64,000 bases of DNA from Saccharomycopsis fibuligera x Saccharomycopsis cf. fibuligera (taxonomy: Eukaryota; Ascomycota; Saccharomycetes; Ascoideales; Saccharomycopsidaceae), in the NCBI GenBank assembly GCA_001936135.1, contig CP012815.1, positions 434,001-498,000 on the forward strand, read 5' to 3'. The notes beneath the pieces were generated by a model. The model saw only the letters and a list, made by a program, of their open reading frames with translations. It was not told where the DNA came from and did no database searches. This document shows, piece by piece, positions 54,463-64,000 of this stretch (position 1 is its first letter; each line of letters starts with the position of its first letter). Position numbers and translations under genes: made by a program.

Positions 54463-56396
54463 ATGCCGCGACGTACCTCGAGAGATCAAGAGCAGGTCCC
54501 AGATTCAGGTGAACTGACTGCTCCGTCGGCAAAGAAACACAAAGCTGCTGCTGGTGCTGCTGGTGCTGCTGGTGACAAAGAGCACCAAAGTGCCGGTCAT
54601 GCCCAGTATGCTGGAGTGCAACATGAAAGGCTAGTTGAGCAGGTAGATGCCCTAGGCCAAGTCCAAGTCCCCAATACTTCAGATCAGGCTGTTGGTGCCA
54701 CAAATCAAGACTTCAGCGACACAGAAACCATCACAAAAATCTTGAACAAAACACCACTCGCAGTTACAAAGCCTCTTACCAATATGCACATACAGCACCA
54801 GCGAAGTCTCTTGCGGCGCTACTTAAGCTGCCAAAAAGACCCTGAACTCATTGGCGGAAAGGAACAAGAAGCACTTGCTCAGCTCTTCTTCATATTTCAG
54901 CAGCAGCTCCTACTCAATACAAGTTCATCTAAGCCTGTTGAAGGCGGCTCGTCTATCAGCACACTCACCAATGTTAGTTCTAAACTCCCGCAATACGAAA
55001 ACCACTTTAGTCGCCACACACCCACATTGGTCCCAATCTTTGACAAAAAAGAAGCACGCAATACTGCAAAACCAGGCACAGAGCCAATGAAGCGGCTTTT
55101 GACAAAAATTGCAAACGTGGATGTTGATGAATTCAGTGCCTTTCATTTTCCACAGTTTGAATTTAGCAGTTATAGAAATCAAAATGAAGCCCAAAGTTTT
55201 GGTTATTTCAATGACAACGTTTTGAAGCCATCCTTAGGAACCTTGCAAGGCTGTAATGCTTTCAGAAGCATTGTATACTGGGCAGGCGCCAGATTTGCTT
55301 TTGGTCCTGAAAAGAAATTTGCAATCACTCCTGATGGAAACTTCTATGAAACAATAGCAAGAGGTAAAGAGCGGAAGCCCGTGGCTGTTGTCGAAGCAAA
55401 ATCGCCAAACATTGACATCAAGGAGGGCTTCCTTGAGTTTCAGAGAGTCTTTAGGGACATGGAGACACTCGGAATAAGGGGCTTGTCCATCAAAGCACTT
55501 GGGTTTGTCTCTATAATAAACCAATCCCTACACCAGATGTTGGCAACCAGAACCACCGTTGCCTTGATCACCAACCACAACTTCACAATGGTAATCAAGG
55601 CAAACTTGACCCATTTGAAACAACGGCTATTGGAGTCTGATCGCGCAGTCGTTGACATGACCGGGCGGGTCTATACTGATGTCATAATCGACAATGTCAT
55701 TGCTATCGATGCAGATGACGGCGATGCAGGCTATGCACAAAACATTTGCGGTGCTCTATTGGAAGCATTCCAAATCACAGACATTGACGCAGAAGTTGAT
55801 TTTGACAAAACTCGGATCAACAAGAAAACCCAAGACGAGTTGGTTGACTTGTTGGTCAAGATAGATAAAGCACATGTTTGTCAAGTGTTGAGACAAAAGA
55901 AGGCCTTCTTTGAGACCATAGTCTGTGAAAAGTTCTTGGGCTTGGCGGGCTCGGACAAGCTGCTGGACATGGAGTACTACGGGTTGCTGGAGATAATCTC
56001 CAATGATGCAAAAGAGAACGTTGACAAGTTGACGATGACCAATGCTGCTGATGCAAGTCTAAGCTTCCAGAGGTTGCAAACAAGCAGTTTTGGCGACGTT
56101 GTCCCAAAGATCATCAGCGGAAAGCAGCCTTGGACAAGATGGTCGACGGTGTTGCAAGTAGACAACCATGTGCTCAAGTGCTACGATCCTTTCTTGATGG
56201 TGGAGAGCAAGTATATTATCAGAAACGATGCCATCAGGAAGGCGGGCTTGAGCTTCTTGTTTTTCCAGTACGAGGTGGCCACTTATAAGCAGCTACTCCT
56301 CTGCAAGGTTGACTGTATTCCAAATGTGGTTTCGTTTGGCTATTTGGACTCTGGAGATGTTTTCACTCAACTCTTGAGCAAAGTTGAAGCTGCTTC

Positions 56397-56452
<56 letters not shown>

Positions 56453-57090
56453 AAACCCGTAAACAAGCAAACCTGGGTGGGAAAAGTTCGGCCGGATCAG
56501 CTAGCACATTTGGCACTAGTGAAGCAACCGGAACCGGCTCAACAGGCACGAAAGATAGAGCTGGGGGTGATACTCATGAGAGAGAAAAGTTGCAACAGTT
56601 GTTCATACTAGAGAACAAACCAGTGGCAGAGATCCCCTTCAACGCCCTATATATCCAAATGGAACACATTCGACCCGCAAGGCGCAAGATGCCATTTATT
56701 GATATAGCAAAGTCAGCTCTAGTAGGACTATGCCGGATTCATTGCGCGGGAGTAAGCCACAGAGACATCAACAGGTCCAATGTTTTGCTAGGGCACCGGG
56801 GGGACGAACCTGATAAGGTCTTCTTTCTAGACTTTGGTTTCAGCAAAGTATATGGGAATGGCAGAGGTAAGGGTGCGAAGCCTCTACTGGATGAGCTGCT
56901 GAACCCAATCAACAGCGACAATAGAAAGAACCAAGCTGATTTTGCTGAAGATTATGAGAAACTTGAGAGGATATTACCAGAGACCAGGTCCTTGAGAAGA
57001 ATTATTGACATTGAGATTGGGTCACTTGTGAAGAATGAGATTGAGAACTGCAACTTTTGGAGAATTTTGCAGTCAAAGTTGGGTGGATGA
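54463..57090 (+). CDS. PD-(D/E)XK nuclease-protein kinase fusion (Spok/REase-kinase effector-like)
   Basis: The protein has 875 residues. Residues 1-100 are Ala/Gln-rich with short KR/KK basic patches. Residues 100-180 are helical. Residues 260-390 look like a PD-(D/E)XK nuclease, with D291, then VAVVEAKS carrying E311 and K313. Residues about 540-870 are kinase-like: K572 in VLKCYD, E604 in FQYEVATYKQ, HRDINRSN (H766-D768-N773) and LDFGFSKV (D790). An Ala run (about 648-663) sits in the kinase N-lobe. This nuclease-then-kinase order is known from Spok spore killers of Podospora and from REase-kinase fusions in Crinkler-type effectors and FunK1-like fungal proteins. Most Spok-type motifs appear conserved, so an active protein is plausible. 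A partly deleted inverted paralogue lies at 34240-35717. The killer/antidote role is inference. Confidence 0.85.
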
Positions 57091-57883
57091 TTGGTATATT
57101 TTGGCATTGAAACCGTGTATAGTATGACATGTACGCAATGAATGAATGATCAGTACATGTTTTGTATTCCTTGTGCAAGTGCTCGCAGTAAGTGGGTACG
57201 AATGTTCCAACGTGAATAATATGAATTGGCTGTCAGAGTACATAGGTATTTGAAAACGTTGTCGCTTGCTAAATGAATTTAACAACCAACAAACATGATG
57301 TGGATGATACTAGCACGGCAAGGCAGCAAGGCAGTGCTTTAGTGAGGCGACAACTTTTTGCTTGTGAACAACAAACAAGTTAACGATTATACACTCTTTG
57401 ATGTCGTGGTTGATGTTGGAGCGCACAGGCTCGTGCTGGTTTAGCGCTTACTGGCGAGGGTAACGGTCCAAACGCGTACGCAGCTCATCGACCACTCCAA
57501 CATAAAATAAATAAACAGAGATCAGAACGACATCAAACACGAGAAGCACAGTGAGAGTGCACTTTCAGTGAATGTTAACTTGGGTTGCTGTTTCTTTTTA
57601 TTGATGCTGGCTGATTTTTTCTACCTGATTTTCAGCTCTCCCAGCTCACTGTTTTATCCTCTGTGTATTTGATTTGAGGTAAAAAAAATAAAAAAATAAA
57701 AATAAAAAATAAAAAAAGCATCAACACTAATGAAGAACTAGTTGGACCTTTTTGCACAGCACAGGGCTATACATAGCAACAAAGCAACACCACACACAAT
57801 AATCCAAAGGGCAGAAGGGCTATATATATATATATATTCAAATATTTGGGTATTTGCAGGGCATATATTTTCAACCAGAGGTA
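57091..57883. other. Right flank of the nuclease-kinase unit and upstream of the large ORF
   Basis: The first 50 nt or so after the stop (GGCATTGAAACCGTGTATAG) match the flank of the other copy; the similarity ends near 57141. The rest is unique, with an A-rich AAAAATA repeat at 57680-57718 and an (AT)n run at 57821-57837. No gene is supported. Confidence 0.6.
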
Positions 57884-60800
57884 ATGCCTTTGCAAAGGGA
57901 TAACAGCAGCGATGTATGGTCCATCTCCAAATGTTCAAGGTCTATAAGACCACTAGAGTCTCGCATCAATGCATACAATTCGCGCATCACTGCCTATCCA
58001 CATATTATCCAGACTCTTGCCTACAGCAAATATGAGCATGAAAAGGTTACCGGTTCAGCCTGCTCAATTTCCGGGAGTCATGCGACGACCAAGTGGCACG
58101 TAGCACTGCGACGACGTGCCAAATCTGGAGCAAAACTGGCTGACAGAGACGATGGTGTCAATTATGGCGAGGAAGCGATAGGGACTGATGCTGATGTGAC
58201 TTTGGAATCAGTGAACTATTTTATAAATCTTCAAGAAAAAGTGCGGGGTAGGCAGCGATCAACGGCTATGTTTTTGGATATTTCAAACCCGAGCCCATTT
58301 CATGATGGTAACGTTGATATTTTAGCGGGCATTGCAGAAGCAAGTAATGAGAATGTTTCAATTGAGGAAAGCGAAGAAGAAGAAAGCGAAGAAGAAGAAA
58401 ATGATGATGAGGAATACATTGACGAAGACTATGCCAAGGAGCGAAATCGAAAGCTTTTTGATTCTACAAGAGTGGGCGGTGGTGTAAGCGGAGCCTTAAC
58501 TAATGGCCGTCGTGGTGGTAATGGTGGTGGCGGCCGCTTGGCTGGCAAAAGACAAAAGATTGATTTTGCGTTAGAATCAGACTACGAATGGTATATGATG
58601 CAAAATAAGCTTTCTGAAGAATCATTTGAGTCACTTGGGGAGATAGTCAGCGAATTCAAGCTGTTAGTCTCAAAGATTGGCATACTGCAATGCCGTAAAT
58701 TATCAGACTTTGCCAGCATCAAGATTGGCATTTCCATGGTTTTGAACGAGAAAAACAAAGGTCCTGGAAAGACCAGCAGAGACGGATTGGGGCACGAAGG
58801 ACAGTCAGAGAGCAGTGATAGCGATAGCGGATACGATGATGATGAACATGATAGTGGTAGAAAATTCATTGTTAAGAATAAGCAAGACTGGTACGATTTG
58901 TTTCCCGGGATGTGCCATTATCGCCGCAATTTGCTCATTGGACAAATCGTTGGGCTTTTAGTCAAAAACCAAAGAGCGGTGTTACCCATCATGCCAATTT
59001 TGATAAAGTTGTGTCAAGAAATGCAGTGCTCTGTGCTCAGAACATGGTTGGTCAAAGTCTACTTGGATGCGATTCCCGAGAAAGAGCTCTGGGTAATGTA
59101 TGCTAATGGAGCTCTATCCAAATGGATGAGACCTCATAATAGTGAGTTTGGAGTTAGTAGTTTGATGCTCAAGCTTGTGGATTCAAAATTTTGTTCCCGG
59201 TCCGCGAGCAGCAGCATTATCAATAGCACTTTTTTCATTATAAGGAGTTGCTGCTTGAGGAAACCAAATACTGCCGGAAGCCTGGGCCATAACGCCAATA
59301 TCGGCACCGCCAGCACAACGTCCTTGACTTACCAGCCAGCTTCCCAGCTTGAACTACAAAACCACCTTTGTTGTTGTTCTATTCTCTATAAGCTACTTGA
59401 CAGCGTCATAGAAAACCGTGCTGCTTTGCCAAACCGTATTCACCAGATTTTCAGTAACGTAGTGAAGTGCCTTTTGACTGTTTCTATGAATGACGCGCGG
59501 TATAGCGCAGTTACTGTTGACTTTGTGTGCCGAGTCTTGGTAAAGTTAGAAAGTATTGGGTCAAGACGGAGAAACATGTTATATGAGCGGTATTTGGTAG
59601 CCTTCAGGCTTCTTTATTGCTACTTGAAGCTATATGATGGCGAGCTTGTGTGCTGTACAAACAGCAGTGGTAGCAGCCAGCTTGCTGCCAATGGCAGTGA
59701 GAGCTTAGTTAAACTTGATGCAGTTTTCAGGCAAGTCATTGACAGTGACCGAATCGGACAAGCAATAGTGTGTTTTGTCTCTATTGGTGGTCACCAATTC
59801 ATAAAATCGTTGCTAAAGAGCTTAGTTTTGGCTTTTCCTACTGCCGCTGGGGCTACTATACCAGAGTTGAAAAACCAGGCCATGATTTTAGCCAAAGTTC
59901 TAACTGAAGAATATCACCAACAATGCAAGACATTGGGATCTCAAGGATCATCAACAGCAACAACAATCACCACCTCAGCGGCAGCTGGAGTGGACACCAG
60001 AGCCGGAAACCGCAAGAAGCAAAACGAGCTAGTTAGCTGGATTGAAAAATTCAAGAGAACCTATCTTTATAATGTGGAGACTAGTGACGGGGAGCTCATT
60101 ACTGTCAGCAGTCGCAGTCGCAGTCGCAGTCGCAGTCGCAGTCGCAGTCGCTCTCATAGTGTTGAACTCAATGGCGCTGGTGATAAGAGGAAACTGCCCA
60201 AGATTCATTTAAAGCTTGATGGAAGAAATCCCGATAGCGACTCTGGCAATGATAATGGAGATGCCATGAATGGAAGAAAAGATGAGCTCGAAGTTATTGA
60301 AATAAGTGGCGAATCCAGTGATGATGATGTTGCCACTTTTGAAAACATCAACGCACCTTCCGTTGCTGCTGCTGCTGCTGCTGCTGCTAATCAAAAAAGA
60401 CGCAAAGTGCAGTTTTACAACAAGATAAAGCTCAAGCTCAATCAAAAAAGAAGACAGAAGAAATTGGGCGGGACAGTTTTTGGCCATGAAGTTTTTAAAA
60501 ACTTCCATGCTGGTTATGATGGCGCAGATGCTCCGAGTGTTTCCCAGTTTAGAGTTGAGGATATTGATAGCGGCAGCGACGAAAACGAGAATGAAAGTCC
60601 TTGGCGGCCGCTGTGCGAAGCAAAGCCAATCACTGGAACAAACATTAGGACAATAAAAAGAAGGCGAGCGCCAGTTATTTTACTTGACGAGGACGATGAG
60701 AATTCTGGAAATGACAGTTACAATGAGGAGAGTGGCAAAACTACGGAATCACGGCCAGGATTGGGACCAAAACCGGTACGACAATGTAAAAGGCAAAGAG

Positions 60801-61129
60801 AAGAACTTTGCAAAGACGGCGATGCTGATTATGAGCACGTTGATGTTGGCGGCAGGTGTGAGTCCGGGGAAGATGGAAACGATGGCCGGGGATCAATATG
60901 CAATGTGCGCGCTTGTGAAAAAAGCAAAAGTGATGATGATCCTTTCAAGTTGGTAGGTGGTAAAGCCATTAAATTGAAAAGGATAAAAAGTTTTGGGTCC
61001 AGAAAGAGATCAAAAAGTCCGGGCATCATTGATCTCAGCAGCGGCAACGGCAGCGCCAACGCCGGCAGCGTATCTACCAGTCGAGCCTCTAGCCCCTTTG
61101 CCGCATCTTTGCGTCTGCTCAAATGGTAA
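57884..61129 (+). CDS. Large unrecognised nuclear-type protein
   Basis: Starting at the first ATG (57884) gives 1081 residues. An N-terminal part with Arg-rich patches (LRRRAKSG) is followed by a Glu/Asp stretch (about 162-190). The middle (about 330-650) is ordered and helix-rich (FPGMCHYRRNLLIGQIVGLL, PIMPILIKLCQEMQCSVLRT, VVKCLLTVSMNDARYSAV), as in scaffold repeat proteins. The C-terminal third is disordered: six SR dipeptides, many Ser/Asp acidic patches, short basic stretches (KRRKVQF, IKRRRAP, RKRSKSP) fit for nuclear import, and motifs such as VIEISGESSDDD that look SUMO-interaction-like. I do not recognise the family. The composition suggests a chromatin or DNA-repair scaffold, which is inference only. 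Confidence 0.7.
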   Translation: MPLQRDNSSDVWSISKCSRSIRPLESRINAYNSRITAYPHIIQTLAYSKYEHEKVTGSACSISGSHATTKWHVALRRRAKSGAKLADRDDGVNYGEEAIGTDADVTLESVNYFINLQEKVRGRQRSTAMFLDISNPSPFHDGNVDILAGIAEASNENVSIEESEEEESEEEENDDEEYIDEDYAKERNRKLFDSTRVGGGVSGALTNGRRGGNGGGGRLAGKRQKIDFALESDYEWYMMQNKLSEESFESLGEIVSEFKLLVSKIGILQCRKLSDFASIKIGISMVLNEKNKGPGKTSRDGLGHEGQSESSDSDSGYDDDEHDSGRKFIVKNKQDWYDLFPGMCHYRRNLLIGQIVGLLVKNQRAVLPIMPILIKLCQEMQCSVLRTWLVKVYLDAIPEKELWVMYANGALSKWMRPHNSEFGVSSLMLKLVDSKFCSRSASSSIINSTFFIIRSCCLRKPNTAGSLGHNANIGTASTTSLTYQPASQLELQNHLCCCSILYKLLDSVIENRAALPNRIHQIFSNVVKCLLTVSMNDARYSAVTVDFVCRVLVKLESIGSRRRNMLYERYLVAFRLLYCYLKLYDGELVCCTNSSGSSQLAANGSESLVKLDAVFRQVIDSDRIGQAIVCFVSIGGHQFIKSLLKSLVLAFPTAAGATIPELKNQAMILAKVLTEEYHQQCKTLGSQGSSTATTITTSAAAGVDTRAGNRKKQNELVSWIEKFKRTYLYNVETSDGELITVSSRSRSRSRSRSRSRSHSVELNGAGDKRKLPKIHLKLDGRNPDSDSGNDNGDAMNGRKDELEVIEISGESSDDDVATFENINAPSVAAAAAAAANQKRRKVQFYNKIKLKLNQKRRQKKLGGTVFGHEVFKNFHAGYDGADAPSVSQFRVEDIDSGSDENENESPWRPLCEAKPITGTNIRTIKRRRAPVILLDEDDENSGNDSYNEESGKTTESRPGLGPKPVRQCKRQREELCKDGDADYEHVDVGGRCESGEDGNDGRGSICNVRACEKSKSDDDPFKLVGGKAIKLKRIKSFGSRKRSKSPGIIDLSSGNGSANAGSVSTSRASSPFAASLRLLKW
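60110..60153 (+). repeat. (AGTCGC)n hexanucleotide array coding Ser-Arg repeats
   Basis: Seven tandem hexamers inside the large ORF encode an SR-dipeptide run. Confidence 0.85.
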
Positions 61130-62646
61130 ACTGGGATTGGCATATGAAATAAGTATGAATCGAAATCTTTTTTGATTCCGTTAAAATAATTTAAGCGCCG
61201 CTAGCGATGTGCGATCTAGAACTCCGTGAAACAAGGGTCTGAGTCAAAATTTTATTTTTAGTTTGTTTAATTTTTTTTTTTTTTTGTTTTTTTTTTGTTT
61301 GTTTGGTTTCACATTTATTTATAGCAACGCTTCACATCAAATTTAATTACGTTCGTTTAACTCAAACTTAGAGTTTTGTTTAACCGAGGAAACTAGACAC
61401 AAGCAGATTTTGCCCCCGCATTTACTCAAGTAGAGTTCAGCCGTTATATTGACAAGGACAACAAAGAAACTTTTTTTTTTCTTTTTTTTTTCCTTCTGTC
61501 AAATTTCACAAAGAAAACCGCAAAAGTCATTACGTTGGAAGCCGTTTTTTTTTGTTTTTTTTTTCCACTTCAAGGCTTCAAAACCTTGTAAGATAGATGT
61601 GTGTATAAGGTTTTGCTTTCCGCAACCGGCAACTAAATTAGCGGTTTTCATCGCCCCGAATGGCAGCAGTACTTATGTAATCCGGGGGTGGTTGTGGGGG
61701 TGCGTGCATGCGTGCGTGCGTGTGTTGCGCGAGATGTGCTGGCCAGAATTGTTTGAAGGCAAATCGTAGACAGCCACACGGGAGACAGAGAACAAGATCA
61801 AGATCAAGATCAAGAACAAGTACAGCAAGAAGGCTAGTGGCTTGCACTGTGCACAGCAAGCAGACAGACTGTTCAAGTTGAGAATTTTCAAAAGAGTGAG
61901 TGACACAATGTACGGGGTCTGATAGGACCGTCGCTGTGGACCGGTACACGAGCAAACAGCAACCAATTAATTGGCGTGTCTTGATGATGACAGCAGCAGT
62001 AGTAGTAGCAGTAGCTTTCGATTGTCGATTGTCGATTGTCGTATAGCAGTCGCAGTGCTGTGATTTCTTCTTTCACGGAGGAGTGGAGAACTGAAGCTTA
62101 GTCAGCGATGGGCATCAGAAAGAAGAGAAGAGAAGAGAAGAGAAGAGAAAAAAAAAAAATAAAAAGAAAAAGAAAAAGAAACGCCGCAAGTAGTCAGCAG
62201 CAGCAAAAGTAGCAAAAGATATCAAAGAAAGAACGAGAGAAAGAAAGAAAAAAGTAATTTTTTTCCTAATACTCCAAAGCTCGCCCGCCCGCCGCCTTTC
62301 TCTCTTTCTTTCTTAAGAACGAGAAATCTGCTAGTCTGCTTCTTCTGTTGACTTTCTGTAATCTCTGCAATTTCTACTCCTTGTACAGTCAATTTCCTCC
62401 CCCTAGTCTCTTGCTAACATATATAAATATACTAATATATATATTTAATCAAATCTCGCTGTTCTTCACCTCTCTTTCTTTTTCGTCCCATCTCTCCCTC
62501 CTCGTACAGTCAATTCTCCCCCCGTTGGCGGCTAATCTAATCAGTGACACAACACACGCACTCCCGCTTTTCGTCCTGCTTTTCTAATTCTAATAATATA
62601 TATATATATATATATATAATTACCGCTCACTTGCAATTGTTCCACA
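61130..62646. other. Intergenic region upstream of the MFS transporter gene
   Basis: A 1.5-kb gap. It holds T-runs (61270-61310, 61466-61490, 61545-61565), GATCAA repeats (61794-61817), TCGATTG repeats (62018-62040), an AGAGA run (62115-62150) and an (AT)n run at 62597-62617 just before the start codon. No gene is supported. Confidence 0.6.
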
Positions 62647-64000
62647 ATGCATCGCTCTCACAGTGGCGTTGCCTACCTGGCAGCAGACAACAGTAATGCA
62701 GATAAAAAAGATCAAGAACAAGCCATTCAAGAGTCAAGCTTCGAGCCAAAGTACAAATCTGAGGACGGCGACACCTACCTCATCAAGAGATCAAACAGCA
62801 TTGTCAAACCTTCTTTTGCCCCAGGCACTTTTCTGGCCATCAACAGCGCCAATGGCTACAGCAATGGCTCTGTGATTCCTGGCCCAATTCCAGAATCATT
62901 GCCAACAACCCCGGGCTATGAATTGGAACAGGGCGGTATGTTCAATTCCTCAAAGACAAAGCTTTTCCCTATCCAGCAACAGCCAGCTTCTCCAATCCAC
63001 ACCGACCGCAAAACTCCCCGCAAACTAGCTAAAGTCGATGACTTGGGCGACGACAACGATATTGTCAATGTCAATGTTGTCAGTTCGTCTACAAACTCGC
63101 TCGCCGGTGGCAGCGGTGGTAGCGGTGGCAGCGGCCGCTCTAGTTTCGAAGACTATGGCAGAAACGTTACCCCTCCAATAATGACATTGTTCAACCCTCC
63201 AAAGAACATTTACAGGCTTATCGCTAGTTGCTGCTGGAGTTTCAGTGGCGGTATCTCTGATGGCTGTGTGGGCGCTTTGTTGCCTTCAATTGAAGCCTAC
63301 TACCATATTTCCTACTCTGTGGTCTCCTTGATCTGGTTAGGCAACTGCGTTGGTTTCATTCTCGTTGCTTCTACTTCTCACGTCATCTCCAAGTACTTGA
63401 AACTCAAGACCTTAGTATTTTTGCCACCGGTGCTCCAGGTTATCCAGTTTGCGCTCGTTTCCAGCGGTACAAAATTCCCAGTCATTGTTTTTGCTTACTT
63501 TATTGGCGGCATTGCCTTGGCCCTTGGCTTGTCCCAGCACAACTACTACATCTCCAGAATCGATAAAGCCAGCACTTATCTTGGCTTTTTCCACGGAACT
63601 TATGGCGTGGGTGCTGCTCTTGGTCCGTTAATCGGCACTATCATGGTTTCTCACAAAATCAAATGGAACTTGTTCTTCTTGGTCTTGGTGGGAATTGCGT
63701 TCTTCAACTGCTTTTCTACATTCTTTGCCTTTAGGGGTTCTGACGTTGATTTTTTGCCATTTGAGTATCACGAAGAACCTGCTCAAAAGTCTGACAGAGA
63801 AATTGACAGAAACTCTTCGTCTATCCAATTGAAAGATTTGGCCTCCAGCAAAGGCAAACAGGATCTTGAGGGCGATTCCTCCAAACTGCCGAGCGATTTC
63901 AGTTTGGCGGTTAAGTTGATCAAGACGTGGCTATTGTCGTTTTGGGTCTTCTTTTACCAAGGCGCTGAAGTTGGTTATGGTTCCTGGGCCGTTACATTCT
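62647..64000 (+). CDS. MFS transporter, Bsc6-like (C-terminus beyond window)
   Basis: The frame from the ATG at 62647 is open to the window edge (451 codons). About 180 hydrophilic residues precede the first membrane segment (LIASCCWSFSGGISDGCVGALLP). At least six segments are seen, with the family-typical GFFHGTYGVGAALGPLIGT, followed by a cytosolic loop (about 375-420) and the start of the C-terminal half (WVFFYQGAEVGYGSW). This resembles the fungal Bsc6-type MFS group; the substrate is unknown. In the membrane part every leucine is TTG, CTC, CTT, TTA or CTA. CTG occurs only in the disordered N-terminus and the central loop. Confidence 0.85.
   Translation, partial: MHRSHSGVAYLAADNSNADKKDQEQAIQESSFEPKYKSEDGDTYLIKRSNSIVKPSFAPGTFLAINSANGYSNGSVIPGPIPESLPTTPGYELEQGGMFNSSKTKLFPIQQQPASPIHTDRKTPRKLAKVDDLGDDNDIVNVNVVSSSTNSLAGGSGGSGGSGRSSFEDYGRNVTPPIMTLFNPPKNIYRLIASCCWSFSGGISDGCVGALLPSIEAYYHISYSVVSLIWLGNCVGFILVASTSHVISKYLKLKTLVFLPPVLQVIQFALVSSGTKFPVIVFAYFIGGIALALGLSQHNYYISRIDKASTYLGFFHGTYGVGAALGPLIGTIMVSHKIKWNLFFLVLVGIAFFNCFSTFFAFRGSDVDFLPFEYHEEPAQKSDREIDRNSSSIQLKDLASSKGKQDLEGDSSKLPSDFSLAVKLIKTWLLSFWVFFYQGAEVGYGSWAVTF

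Noticed and set aside
54165-54512. Open frame overlapping the nuclease-kinase start in another phase
   Set aside because: It lies in the duplicated leader and reads the first codons of the real gene out of frame.
57854-57883. Upstream extension of the 1081-residue ORF
   Set aside because: It would start at TTG; the first ATG is at 57884.

Overview
The window looks like nuclear DNA of a budding yeast. The reasons are compact intron-poor genes, canonical yeast splice signals (GTACGT/GTAAGT/GTATGT donors, TACTAAC-like branch sites), intron-containing tRNA-Lys and tRNA-Ile genes, many CAA/CAG-coded polyglutamine tracts, and a conserved yeast gene set (STD1/MTH1-type, MDV1, TRM11, HRP1, RPS19, NHP10, CET1, APM1, TRM13, TMA19). 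CTG codons are avoided in conserved leucine positions where I read codons directly (the C-terminal MFS transporter, the AP-1 mu gene). An L1-like (Zorro-like) non-LTR element is present. Both fit the CUG-Ser clade (Candida/Lodderomyces group); this placement is inference.

Layout. 1-11 kb: a partial STD1/MTH1-type glucose-signalling gene with a 55-codon CAA tract, an F-box-like gene, a Rab-type GTPase and MDV1. 12.1-13.6 kb: tRNA-Ser(AGA) followed by a patch of dispersed repeats, including a perfect 47-bp inverted repeat. 13.7-27.2 kb: ordinary housekeeping genes (TRM11, HRP1, RPS19 with a 934-nt intron, NHP10, CET1, APM1). 28.9-31.0 kb: two tandem paralogues of an unrecognised secreted protein with eight shared cysteines. 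31.3-36.1 kb: an accessory island with tRNA-Lys, a tRNA-Gly relic, nested L1-like LINE remnants, tRNA-Ile, and a rearranged kinase-only relic of a nuclease-kinase gene on the minus strand. 36.7-53.2 kb: an F-box gene, a methionine-permease-like transporter, a small mitochondrial protein, a UspA-domain protein, a divergent intron-containing GTPase, TRM13 and the TCTP gene TMA19. 54.3-57.1 kb: an intact 875-residue nuclease-kinase gene on the plus strand. 57.9-64 kb: a large unrecognised nuclear-type protein and a partial MFS transporter.

The most interesting system is the pair of nuclease-kinase loci. The intact copy (54463-57090) joins a PD-(D/E)XK nuclease-like domain to a C-terminal protein-kinase-like domain. 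That is the architecture known for Spok-type spore killers of filamentous ascomycetes and for REase-kinase (Crinkler-like) effectors. About 19 kb away and in inverted orientation, a near-identical copy has lost the nuclease half through a 1114-nt deletion but keeps an open, ATG-started reading frame over the whole kinase domain. In Spok proteins the nuclease region kills and the kinase region protects. The two loci can therefore be read as a candidate killer plus a candidate resistance-only relic, lying among LINE debris and tRNA genes. The sequence shows the architecture, the duplication and the deletion; the drive function is inference.
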